In this document: positions 9,166-16,411 of the stretch, piece by piece | How positions within the stretch are numbered: the first letter of the stretch is position 1 | Layout of the letters: every line of letters starts with the position of its first letter | Assembly (NCBI RefSeq): GCF_002531825.1 | Contig: NZ_NWSX01000001.1 | Span: 186,001 to 250,000 of the forward strand | Direction: 5' to 3' | Source: Rhizobium sp. J15 | GTDB lineage: Bacteria; Pseudomonadota; Alphaproteobacteria; Rhizobiales; Rhizobiaceae | Length of the DNA: 64,000 nucleotides | Notes under the pieces: model-generated | Database searches by the model: none | Seen by the model: the letters and a program-made list of their open reading frames with translations, nothing else | What the model was told of the DNA's origin: nothing | Made by a program: the position numbers and the translations under genes

Positions 9166-9306
9166 GGGCGTGACGAATGCCGGATGAAACTACAGATCGT
9201 TAATCTCCTGGTCGCGGGTTCGAATCCCGTCGGGTCCTCCAGTTCATGGACCCGTAGCTCAGCGGATAGAGCAGGACGTTTCACCACACCTCGTCGTCAC
9301 GGACCA
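9166..9306 (+). ncRNA. Y RNA unit 1 with permuted tRNA-like module
   Basis: The outer Ro-type stem is CGTGACGA (9169-9176) with TCGTCACG (9294-9301). Just inside comes the array signature CGAATGCCGG...ACTACA. The centre is a tRNA in permuted order: T-arm GCGGG-TTCGAAT-CCCGT (9214-9230), acceptor strand CGGGTCC (9231-9237), a ten-base cap, acceptor strand GGACCCG (9248-9254), then TA and D-arm GCTC-AGCGGATA-GAGC (9257-9272). T-loop and D-loop are canonical. There is no anticodon arm; the Ro stem takes its place. This matches the known tRNA mimicry of YrlA-type bacterial Y RNAs, and the location after rsr supports it. Ends are estimates. Confidence 0.85.
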
Positions 9307-9432
9307 ATGGAATGACATGGCGAATGCAAAGGGAACTACATCTGTGTCGCGAGTTCGAACCTCGCCAGGGCCTGGTCCTGTAGCTCAGTTGGTAGAGCAA
9401 GCTGTTTCCCGGACACTTGTCGTCATGACGAA
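9307..9432 (+). ncRNA. Y RNA unit 2 with permuted tRNA-like module
   Basis: Outer stem CATGGCGA (9316-9323) with TCGTCATG (9420-9427), one G-U pair. The signature CGAATGC...GAACTACA follows. T-arm GCGAG-TTCGAAC-CTCGC (9349-9365) is perfect; the acceptor is shortened to CAGGG/TCCTG (9366-9370 with 9376-9380) capped by CCTGG; D-arm GCTC-AGTTGGTA-GAGC (9383-9398) is perfect. It abuts units 1 and 3 with almost no spacer, so the units probably arise from one precursor. Ends are estimates. Confidence 0.83.
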
Positions 9433-9568
9433 GATTGCAGCGGCGAATGCCGGACGGAACTACAGCTCCAAAGTTGGATGGTCTGGCAGGTTCGACTCCT
9501 CCTGGGCATACGCTCTCTGGCACGAGCGGGGCCATCCGGTTTCGTCCATCCTCGTCGCCGCTGCAAGC
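9433..9568 (+). ncRNA. Y RNA unit 3 with partly decayed tRNA-like module
   Basis: The longest outer stem in the array: TTGCAGCGGCGA (9435-9446) pairs perfectly over 12 bases with TCGCCGCTGCAA (9555-9566). The signature CGAATGCCGGACGGAACTACA follows. A T-loop TTCGACT (9491-9497) sits on a weak stem (AGG/CCT), and a D-arm GCTC-TCTGGCAC-GAGC (9512-9527) keeps its stem and loop GG. The acceptor stem is not clear. The TAGCTCAG box found in units 1, 2 and 4 is lost. Ends are estimates. Confidence 0.78.
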
Positions 9569-9569
9569 T

Positions 9570-9582
9570 CCTGCCACGCAGG
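9570..9582 (+). other. Small hairpin between Y RNA units 3 and 4
   Basis: CCTGC (9570-9574) and GCAGG (9578-9582) can pair around a CAC loop. It lies between two Y RNA units and could be a processing signal or a weak pause site; it is short and may be chance in GC-rich DNA. Confidence 0.35.
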
Positions 9583-9738
9583 AACGGACTACCCCGGCGA
9601 ATGCCGGCAGGACTACAGGGAAAGAGCGGCCCCTCGGATTTCCGGTGGGCAGGTCGGGTGTTCAAATCATCCCGTGTTTCCGAAAGGAGCACGTAGCTCA
9701 GTAAATTGTCCTGTCAGATCTCGTCGTCGGGGTGATGA
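9583..9738 (+). ncRNA. Y RNA unit 4 with tRNA-like module lacking a normal D-stem
   Basis: Outer stem CCCCGGCGA (9592-9600) with TCGTCGGGG (9724-9732), one G-U pair. The signature CGAATGCCGGCAGGACTACA follows. T-arm GGGTG-TTCAAAT-CATCC (9656-9672) is intact with one G-U; the acceptor is an eight-pair stem (9673-9680 with 9686-9693) capped by CGAAA. TAGCTCAG follows at 9694-9701, but the GAGC partner of the D-stem and the D-loop GG are missing. Ends are estimates. Confidence 0.8.
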
Positions 9739-9852
9739 AGACAGCCTGGGCGAATGCCGCCGGTGACTACAGGGGCCGCATCGCGCCATGATCATGGAAT
9801 GCGTGCGGCGAGATGGATCTCCAGCAATGCTCGTCGCCCAGGCGGTGTGAAG
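9739..9852 (+). ncRNA. Y RNA unit 5, no tRNA-like module
   Basis: Outer stem GCCTGGGCGA (9744-9753) pairs perfectly over 10 bases with TCGCCCAGGC (9834-9843). The signature CGAATGCCGCCGGTGACTACA follows. Inside there is no T-loop or D-arm; instead CCGCA (9776-9780) pairs with TGCGG (9804-9808), and CCATGATCATGG (9786-9797) is a perfect palindrome. It therefore resembles a minimal Y RNA. It ends about 40 bases before rtcB. Ends are estimates. Confidence 0.78.
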
Positions 9853-9894
9853 AGACGCAACGGAACAAGAAGGACTGCAGACGCAGAAAAGACG

Positions 9895-11313
9895 ATGATA
9901 GTGGTAATGAGCGGACAGGATTTGATCGATGCCGGCATGAGCCAGGGGAAGTGGTTTCGCCCGGCTCTCGACGCGGCCAACGCGGTTTTGAGCAAGGGTG
10001 GCTCGGTAACCGATGCGCTGGAGGCGGCAAGGGCCTTCCAGCCCGGGCCGACGCTCGCCTTGAGGGCCGATAACGATATCGAGATCTATTCCAATATCCG
10101 CGCCGAGAACGCCTTCGAGCAGGACAATGTCGAGAAGGTCAACGCGACGATGCGGGCGCTGGTGCGCACGCCGGTCGTCCGGGCCGCGGCGATCATGCCG
10201 GACGCCTGCCCGGCCGGTCCGGTTGGAACGATCCCTGTCGGCGGCGTAGTGGCGTCCGAAGCGATCCATCCGGGCATGCATTCGGCCGATATCTGCTGCT
10301 CGATGGCGATCTCGATCTTTCCTGGCGTCGATCCGAAGTCGCTCCTGGATGCCGTGCACGCCGTGACGCATTTCGGTCCCGGCAGCCGTCCCCGCGGTGC
10401 GCAGATCAAGCCGTCCGAAGCGACGCTTTCGGCCTTCCAGCAGAATCCCTATCTGCGCGACGGGGCGCTGAGCGCCGGCATCGAGCATTTCGCCACCCAG
10501 GGCGACGGCAATCATTTCGCCTATGTCGGGACGATGAAGTCGACCGGTGAAACCGCCCTTGTGACCCACCACGGATCGCGAGCGCCGGGCGCACGTCTCT
10601 ACGATAGGGGCATGAAGGTCGCCAACCAGTTTCGGGAGCGCATTTCGCCCGAGACGCATCGGGAAAATGCCTGGATTCCGGCGGATACCGAGGAAGGTGA
10701 CTTCTACTGGTCGGCGCTGCAGACGATCCGCCAGTGGACGAAAGAGAACCACTATGTCCTTCACGACATGGCGACGGAAAAACTCTCGGCCAAGGTCGCG
10801 GACCGCTTCTGGAACGAGCATAATTTCGTCTTCCGGAAGTCGGACGGGCTGTTCTACCACGGAAAGGGTGCCACCCCTGCCTTTGACAACTGGGCGCATG
10901 ACGCGACCGATCTGACCATCATTCCGCTCAATATGGGGGAACCGATCCTGATCGTTCGCGGCTCGAACGCTGCCCATAGCCTCGGCTTCTCGCCGCATGG
11001 CGCTGGCCGCAACTTTTCGCGCAGCGCGCATATGAGGCAGTTGTCTGCGGAGTATGGAGCGGATTCGCGGGGGCTCAGCCCGAACAACATCGCGGCTATT
11101 CTGGAGAAGGAAACGAGCGGTCTGGACGCGCGGTTCTTCTCTGGTTTCGCCGATGTGTCGGAACTGCCGAGCGCCTACAAGAGCGCTGCGAACGTACGGG
11201 CGCAGATCGAGCACTACGGCTTGGCCGAAGTGGTCGACGAGGTGATCCCCTACGGGAGCATCATGGCCGGCGACTGGCAGAAGAACGCGCCCTGGCGCAA
11301 AAAGCGTCAGTGA
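9895..11313 (+). CDS. rtcB: RtcB-family RNA ligase (divergent subtype)
   Basis: A 472-residue RtcB homologue; the alternative start at 9907 removes four residues. RtcB seals 2',3'-cyclic or 3'-phosphate ends to 5'-hydroxyl ends with GTP and Mn. The metal and guanylylation residues seem conserved: D132 and C135 (ADICC), H207 (GDGNHF), H225 (THHGSR), H309 (NEHNFVFRK) and the GMP-accepting H368 in SPHGAGR. The usual MPDVHxGKG motif is replaced by MPDACPAGP and GVDIGCG by SADICCS, so this is a distinct subfamily. It closes the rsr-Y RNA-rtcB operon. No RtcA cyclase is seen next to it. Confidence 0.92.
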   Translation: MIVVMSGQDLIDAGMSQGKWFRPALDAANAVLSKGGSVTDALEAARAFQPGPTLALRADNDIEIYSNIRAENAFEQDNVEKVNATMRALVRTPVVRAAAIMPDACPAGPVGTIPVGGVVASEAIHPGMHSADICCSMAISIFPGVDPKSLLDAVHAVTHFGPGSRPRGAQIKPSEATLSAFQQNPYLRDGALSAGIEHFATQGDGNHFAYVGTMKSTGETALVTHHGSRAPGARLYDRGMKVANQFRERISPETHRENAWIPADTEEGDFYWSALQTIRQWTKENHYVLHDMATEKLSAKVADRFWNEHNFVFRKSDGLFYHGKGATPAFDNWAHDATDLTIIPLNMGEPILIVRGSNAAHSLGFSPHGAGRNFSRSAHMRQLSAEYGADSRGLSPNNIAAILEKETSGLDARFFSGFADVSELPSAYKSAANVRAQIEHYGLAEVVDEVIPYGSIMAGDWQKNAPWRKKRQ

Positions 11314-11318
11314 AGCAT

Positions 11319-11348
11319 GGGGGAAGGCAACCAGGCTTGCCTTCCCCC
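11319..11348. terminator. Strong hairpin between convergent rtcB and cpaF-like gene
   Basis: GGGGGAAGGCAA (11319-11330) pairs perfectly with TTGCCTTCCCCC (11337-11348) around CCAGGC. It begins five bases after the rtcB stop and lies between two convergent genes, so it probably terminates or protects transcripts from both sides. There is no long T-run on either strand. Confidence 0.75.
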
Positions 11349-11398
11349 GACGCACCATGCCGGACAGACAGTTCCCGGGTCGCGTTCGCCAACAGGCT

Positions 11399-12547
11399 TC
11401 AAGCCGTTGCCCGCGCTTCGGCTTCAGCCTTCACCCATTCGGGGTGTTCACCGTCCGCTATCTCTTCCATCGCATCGGCAGCAAAGCTCGGCACCACGCC
11501 GGTCCACAGCAGTGCGCCATCGGAATTGGAATGGCCGTCGCCTTCCAGCTTGTAGATGCTCTCGACGATATACTGGCCGTCGTCGTTGAGGCCCTTGATT
11601 TCGGAAATCTCGATCACCCGGCGTCTGCCGGTACGCTTGAAGCGGGCGATCTGTACGACGACGTCGACGGCGGAGGCGATCTGGGCGCGTAGCGGCCGGA
11701 GCGGCATGTCGATATCGGACATCAGCGCCAGCGTCTCCAGCCGGTGCAGAGCGTCGTAAGGCGTGTTGGCGTGTACCGTCGAAAGGCTGCCGCTGTGACC
11801 GGAGGTCATCGCCTGGATCATATCGAGCGCCTCGCCGCCGCGGCATTCGCCGACGATGATGCGGTCGGGCCGCATGCGCAGCGACGAGCGGAACAGATCG
11901 CGGATGCTGGCGCCGCCGCGGCCGAAGCGGTCGGGTTTGGTCACTTCGAGATAGACCACGTGCTCCTTGCGGATCTGCAGTTCAGAGGTGTCTTCGATGA
12001 CGATGATGCGCTCGTGATCGGCGAAGGCTTCCGATAGCGCGTTCAGCATCGTCGTCTTGCCGGTGCCGGTGCCGCCGGAGATGATGACGTTCTTCTGCAG
12101 CCCGACGGCCGCCTGTAGCAGCGACAGCGACTCCTCGGTCAGGCTGCCCTGAGTGACGAGATCGCGAATGCTGCGATGTTCTTTCAGAAAGCGGCGGATG
12201 GAGATGCAGAGCCCGGTGCGGGCGGCGGGCGGCTGGATCATCTGCACGCGCGAGCCGTCCGGCAGGCGAGCTTCCACGCTCGGCTCCTCCGGCGTCAAGC
12301 GTTTGCCCGAGAACTGCGCGATGCTGCGCGCGGCCGATTCCAGATCCTCGCGGCTGGCAAAACGCGTATCGGCGCGTTCGAGCTTTCCCCGCCGTTCGAC
12401 GAAGATGTCGGAAGTCCCGTTGATCAGGATTTCGGAAACGCTCGGGTCCTCGAGAAGGAAGCGGATCGGCCCGAGCAGCTTGTCCAGCGCCCGGGTCAGG
12501 ACCTGGAAGGTCGCCTGCTCGGCGGCATCGTCGGAAACGGCCTTCAT
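11399..12547 (-). CDS. CpaF/TadA-type secretion ATPase
   Basis: A 382-residue type II/IV secretion ATPase. It has the N-terminal CpaF region (LEDPSVSEILINGTSDIFVERRGKL), Walker A GGTGTGKTT (158-166), the Asp box EDTSELQI, Walker B RPDRIIVGECRGGEALDM and the His box TGHSGSLSTVHANT. The ATG at 12547 overlaps the stop of the upstream small gene as TGATG; an open frame continues upstream but would run through that gene. It is divergent from the Tad cluster, which has its own FHA-fused ATPase, so this is a second motor of unclear partner. Confidence 0.92.
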   Translation of the reverse strand: MKAVSDDAAEQATFQVLTRALDKLLGPIRFLLEDPSVSEILINGTSDIFVERRGKLERADTRFASREDLESAARSIAQFSGKRLTPEEPSVEARLPDGSRVQMIQPPAARTGLCISIRRFLKEHRSIRDLVTQGSLTEESLSLLQAAVGLQKNVIISGGTGTGKTTMLNALSEAFADHERIIVIEDTSELQIRKEHVVYLEVTKPDRFGRGGASIRDLFRSSLRMRPDRIIVGECRGGEALDMIQAMTSGHSGSLSTVHANTPYDALHRLETLALMSDIDMPLRPLRAQIASAVDVVVQIARFKRTGRRRVIEISEIKGLNDDGQYIVESIYKLEGDGHSNSDGALLWTGVVPSFAADAMEEIADGEHPEWVKAEAEARATA

Positions 12548-12678
12548 CAGAGCGGCATCCCGACAAGAACAGTGCTCATGCCGAACAGCGTAACCATCAT
12601 CTGAACAGCGGTCGGGAAGAACATCATCAGTGGAATGAGGACCAATGCAAGTATCAAGACGCTGCTCATCGTTTCCAT
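12547..12678 (-). CDS. 43-residue hydrophobic peptide coupled to the CpaF-like ATPase
   Basis: An ATG at 12678 opens a 43-codon frame that starts METMSSVLILALVLIPLMMF and is almost wholly hydrophobic. A good ribosome binding site (GGAG, eight bases before ATG) precedes it, and its TGA overlaps the ATPase start as TGATG. The VLILALVLIPLMMFF core resembles the hydrophobic helix of the Flp-like protein at 13188 (IVLAVALIVIPLMLLLL), so it may be a pilin-like or anchoring peptide. No function is known to me. Confidence 0.65.
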   Translation of the reverse strand: METMSSVLILALVLIPLMMFFPTAVQMMVTLFGMSTVLVGMPL

Positions 12679-13187
12679 GGTTCTTTCTCCGGAACGATTG
12701 AAGGGTCATACCCAATATGTCGGATAAGCTTAATCCAGATCGCTAAGCAACGCCATGGGCGCGTGCCGCGCGGACGGGCGAAACGGCCGATCCGATCCGG
12801 ATATTCTATCGCCTTGAAAGCATTGGCCGATTATGGGTCAGTGGACGATCGTCGGCCAAACTGCGGCGGGACCGGCACTTTGAGGTGAAAAGATAGCTAA
12901 TTCAGCAGGTTAATTGAAAATGGCCTCCGTCAATTCCGTTTCATCAAGAGACGCCTCCAAGTCAGTTGGAACCCTTCGTTTCGTTTGCTTGACGGAGGGC
13001 TGGCCTTGGGCGCACTCTTGGGTCTTAATGGTGTTGCTCAACAAGCGTTGGCCGCCGGGGAAGATAAAACGAAGCAGAAAATATCATTGGAACGAGCAAC
13101 GTGCTGTTTCGAAACGATAGCGTATTCTTGCTTCATCTTCGCCAAGGTCTTCGATCCGAAACAAACCTAGGAACGAGGAATACGCAG
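12679..13187. other. Divergent intergenic region between the two Tad-type modules
   Basis: About 500 bases separating the minus-strand ATPase pair from the plus-strand Tad operon, so it must hold the promoters for both. Composition is more AT-rich in the middle (12890-13160). Short open frames at 12914-13120 and 12985-13170 have weak starts and no recognisable homology. GAACGAGGA just before 13188 is the ribosome binding site of the Flp-like gene. Confidence 0.5.
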
Positions 13188-13391
13188 ATGTTTGAAAACC
13201 TCAAGACTCTCGCAATTGCACTTCACAAGGACGAGCGCGGCGACATGGCCCAGATCGTGCTCGCCGTCGCGCTGATCGTCATTCCGCTGATGCTGCTCCT
13301 GCTCGCATTCGGCAAACAGATCGGCGAATGGTTCAACGAAAAGAACACGGCTCTCTCCGACGCCGAGAGAATTCCTGAGCCGGGTCAATAA
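13188..13391 (+). CDS. Flp/Fap pilin-like small membrane protein
   Basis: A 67-residue protein with a charged N-terminus (HKDERGDMAQ) followed by a long hydrophobic helix (IVLAVALIVIPLMLLLLAF). This is the layout of Flp-type pilins, though the usual G/XXXXEY cleavage context is not evident (G-DMAQIV). It starts at the ATG at 13188 after GAACGAGGA. As first gene of the cluster and directly before the prepilin peptidase, it is the best candidate for the structural subunit. Confidence 0.7.
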   Translation: MFENLKTLAIALHKDERGDMAQIVLAVALIVIPLMLLLLAFGKQIGEWFNEKNTALSDAERIPEPGQ

Positions 13392-13404
13392 ACGGATCCG
13401 TGTC

Positions 13405-13968
13405 ATGGACATGACCTACGATCTGACCCAGATGCCTGCGGCGACGGCTCTTGCCGTCGCCTGCGCCACGACCGCGGCGGTGCTCGATCACCGCCATGGT
13501 CACATCCCGAACGCCGTGACCTATCCCTGCTTGCTCGCCGGCTTCGTGCTGGCGGCAATCAGCGGCGGTCTGGCAGGGATCGGTCTCGCTCTTGCCGGCC
13601 TCATCGCGGCCGGCATGATCTTCATCATCGCCTTCGCGGCCGGAAGCTGCGGCGGCGGCGATGTCAAGCTGATGGCGGCGCTCGGCGCCATTCTCGGCCT
13701 CTGGCCCGCCATCGACGTGATGCTCGCATCGCTCACCGTCGGCGGCGTAATCGCCGTCTTCTCCATGGCGCGGCGGATTCAATGGAGCGGCTTGTTGCGG
13801 GCGGTCGGACTGTTCGCCTTGCTCCTGCCTGCCGGTATCCGCGGCGCTGCTGCAGTGCTGAAGCCGCGCGAAACACATCATACCATCCGCTTCGGCGTCG
13901 CCGCCGCTCTCGGACTCATCTGGTGCCTGTTCATACCCGATTTCACTCCTCTTGCCTTTGTGAGGTAA
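13405..13968 (+). CDS. cpaA: Prepilin peptidase, CpaA/TadV type
   Basis: A 187-residue polytopic membrane protein of the A24 aspartic peptidase family. The catalytic aspartates are visible in LDHRHGHIPNAVT and in GGGDVKLMAALG. It cleaves Flp-type prepilins at the inner membrane. It lies 13 bases after the Flp-like gene and is followed by TadE-like genes. Confidence 0.9.
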   Translation: MDMTYDLTQMPAATALAVACATTAAVLDHRHGHIPNAVTYPCLLAGFVLAAISGGLAGIGLALAGLIAAGMIFIIAFAAGSCGGGDVKLMAALGAILGLWPAIDVMLASLTVGGVIAVFSMARRIQWSGLLRAVGLFALLLPAGIRGAAAVLKPRETHHTIRFGVAAALGLIWCLFIPDFTPLAFVR

Positions 13969-13973
13969 CGGCA

Positions 13974-14771
13974 ATGCGCCCTGAACTCGAACGCCCCATT
14001 TTCGACGGTGCCTTCTGGAGTTCGATCCTGCACTCGCGGACCTTCTGGATCCCTGAGGATCATGGCGCCCTCTTCGGTACCTTTGCGATCGCCGTCGTGC
14101 TCCTCGCCTCGATGCTGCTGCTGCCGCGGCTTTCCGCCCGCCGGCGCCGGATATCGGAGCTCCATGGGGATGCTTCGGGCAGCACCACGATGATGGACTT
14201 CGTGCTTGTCACGCCGGTCTTCGTCTTCTTCATGTTCGTGGTGTTCCAGTTCACCATTCTGGCAAAGAACCACCTCTTCACCCATTATGCCGCCTATGCG
14301 GCAGCGCGCAGCGCCCGCGTCTATTTCTGCCCAGCCCTGCCGATCACCATCCGGAGCCTGATCGACGCCAAGACTTGCGATGACGATGCCGCCGCCGGCA
14401 AGGCCGATCTTGCCGCTCGCCTCGCGCTGATCCCGGCCGCACCCTACGACCAGCTCAAATGCGTCGGCGCCTGCCAACCGCCGGAAGAAGCGCTGAAGAA
14501 CCTCGCCGATGCCTCGGGCCTTTCGAAGAACTGGCGCGCCATGCGCAACCAGGCCCGCTACATGTTCGACCCGCAGAACGTCACCGTGACCGTCGACCGG
14601 GCGCCGATGGCGCTCTATGCCGCCATCAACCGTTCGCCGCACGTGCCCGTCACCGCCAGGGTCGAAGCCCGCTTCCTGCTGCTCGAATATGCCGGCTGGG
14701 TCTTCGCCCGCGGCCAGAGGAAGGACGGCCGCTACTACACGATCTCGACCGCGGAGGTGAACCTGCTATGA
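13974..14771 (+). CDS. TadE-like pseudopilin
   Basis: A 265-residue protein. After a first hydrophobic segment (GTFAIAVVLLASMLLLP) comes the TadE-like motif SGSTTMMDFVLVTPVFVFFMFVVFQF, then a periplasmic domain with paired cysteines. TadE/F pseudopilins join the Tad pilus base. The ATG at 13974 follows the prepilin peptidase stop by five bases, and the stop overlaps the next start as ATGA (14768-14771). Confidence 0.82.
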   Translation: MRPELERPIFDGAFWSSILHSRTFWIPEDHGALFGTFAIAVVLLASMLLLPRLSARRRRISELHGDASGSTTMMDFVLVTPVFVFFMFVVFQFTILAKNHLFTHYAAYAAARSARVYFCPALPITIRSLIDAKTCDDDAAAGKADLAARLALIPAAPYDQLKCVGACQPPEEALKNLADASGLSKNWRAMRNQARYMFDPQNVTVTVDRAPMALYAAINRSPHVPVTARVEARFLLLEYAGWVFARGQRKDGRYYTISTAEVNLL

Positions 14772-16411
14772 CACCGACGTTCTTCAAACGCCTGCACCGC
14801 GACGACCGCGGATTCCTGTCGCCGATCATCCTCTACATGACGATCGCGCTCGCGCTGATGATCGTCTGGATCCTCAACACCGGGCAAATGATTTACGACA
14901 AGCAGCGCACGCAGGATACCGCCGACGCGGCTGCTCTCGTCCATGCCGACTGGGAAGCACGCTATCTCAATATCATGGCGATGAACAATGTCGCCTCCTC
15001 GCAGGCAACCGTGGTCATGGCGACGTCGGTCGCCTACCAGCTCACGACGGCGGAACTGGCCCTGCGCTCGGGCGTCATTCTGGCGAAACTTGCCGAATAT
15101 TCCTTCACGGAAGGCTTCGGCCCGGCATCCCTGCTGCCGCCGCTTCCGCCGATGCCCTACTGCCCCGGCTGGCAGAAGGTGCCCATCGTCGGCGGCATCA
15201 TCTATGGTGCTTGCCTGGCGTTTCAGGGCTTCCGGGCGACCGAAGCCACCAAAGCGCTTGCCTATACGGTGGCCGCGCAAGTCAAATACGATCCCTGGGG
15301 TCTCATCAACAAGTCCAGCGACATCATCGATGCGATGAACGACCTGAACGATTACCTCGTGGAAAGCTTCCCGCAGCGCGTCGGCAACGAGGCCCTGCAT
15401 CTGGTGCGCCTGAACAAGTCGGACCATGTCGTGTTTCATCCGCCGTGCGAATCCTGCAACGACGCCGGAGAAGGCGCAGGCGGCAACCTGCCGGTCGACC
15501 GCGACGGCGCCAATCCCATCGCCGCCTATACCGAAATGTGCCTTGCCATGTCGAATGGCACCCAGGGACAGGATCCGCTCCTCATGCGCGGCGAATTCGC
15601 CAACCGCGGCTTCCCCAACGGCAAGGGTCCGTTGACGGCAGGCGGCGTCGACGGCAGCCATATCCGTGATTGGGTCAATCATGAGAGCGGCATCGACGAT
15701 CAGCTGGTGGAATTCTACATCTTTTATGAAGCCTTCGGCCCGGCCTATCTCAGCAAAGTTCCCTTCAAGGCGATTGTCGAACAATGGGCCGGCGATCTCG
15801 GCTTCTGGGAAGAACTGGCGCTCGATGTCAGCTTCTGGCTCGCCGACAAGGTCTTCGGTGTCGGCTTCGGCATCACCAATCCCTTCCAGCTGCCGATCGA
15901 CGTGCCGCCGCGCTATTCCGACGCGCAGACCAAAGACGAGAACGATTTCACCCGCAAGTTCGACATGATCTGGAACCAGGTCTGCGGCCCGGCGGGCGGC
16001 GCGATCTCGGTGGCGGGTGTCAGCCTGCCCGTGCTCTCCTTCCCGAAGCCTTATTGGCTGAAGGGCCGCATCCCCTTCAACTTCACGCCCTTCGGCGGCG
16101 ACCAGCTCACCGATTACCAGACTCTGGCGGTCGTTTCGCGTGCACCGCGGGCGAGGCTCCAGGTCCGTCTGTTCAAGGACAAGACGCCTTCCGCCTATGC
16201 CTTTGCGCAAAGCTGGGTGCACAATTACACGGCCTTCGATCTCTACACGCAGGACTGGCTTGCATCGCTTGCGCCCGCGACGTTCGCCGACGATATCGGC
16301 GCGGTCTCCAACACCATCAAACAGAGCGAAGCTGCCGACAGTTTCACCGGCTTGACGCGGGTCTTCGACCAGGGAGGGGCCAATGCCTGGGCTGCCGTCA
16401 ACACACACTGA
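14768..16411 (+). CDS. TadG-like pilus assembly protein
   Basis: A 547-residue protein beginning MTPTFFKRLHRDDRGFLSPI, then a membrane helix and the TadG hallmark MIYDKQRTQDTADAAALVHADW. The large C-terminal part is presumably periplasmic; I see no vWA MIDAS motif in it. It starts inside the stop of the preceding gene and overlaps the next gene by up to 29 bases. Confidence 0.82.
   Translation: MTPTFFKRLHRDDRGFLSPIILYMTIALALMIVWILNTGQMIYDKQRTQDTADAAALVHADWEARYLNIMAMNNVASSQATVVMATSVAYQLTTAELALRSGVILAKLAEYSFTEGFGPASLLPPLPPMPYCPGWQKVPIVGGIIYGACLAFQGFRATEATKALAYTVAAQVKYDPWGLINKSSDIIDAMNDLNDYLVESFPQRVGNEALHLVRLNKSDHVVFHPPCESCNDAGEGAGGNLPVDRDGANPIAAYTEMCLAMSNGTQGQDPLLMRGEFANRGFPNGKGPLTAGGVDGSHIRDWVNHESGIDDQLVEFYIFYEAFGPAYLSKVPFKAIVEQWAGDLGFWEELALDVSFWLADKVFGVGFGITNPFQLPIDVPPRYSDAQTKDENDFTRKFDMIWNQVCGPAGGAISVAGVSLPVLSFPKPYWLKGRIPFNFTPFGGDQLTDYQTLAVVSRAPRARLQVRLFKDKTPSAYAFAQSWVHNYTAFDLYTQDWLASLAPATFADDIGAVSNTIKQSEAADSFTGLTRVFDQGGANAWAAVNTH

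Noticed and set aside
9205-9710. Three or four tRNA genes, suggested by TAGCTCAG and TTCGAA boxes
   Set aside because: The boxes occur in reversed order (T-arm before D-arm), no anticodon arm is present, and the halves pair within Y RNA-like units. They are tRNA mimics, not tRNA genes.
9281-9766. Open reading frames of 60-150 codons on both strands across the Y RNA array
   Set aside because: They have no ribosome sites or recognisable products, and the conserved features are base-paired RNA elements.
9160-9855. CRISPR-like repeat array
   Set aside because: The repeated signature is imperfect, spacing varies from about 120 to 150 bases, and the intervening sequence is related and structured rather than unique spacers. 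No cas genes are nearby.
12914-13170. Possible small genes in the gap before the Flp-like gene
   Set aside because: Starts are weak (one is TTG), no ribosome site is convincing, and the predicted peptides have no recognisable features.
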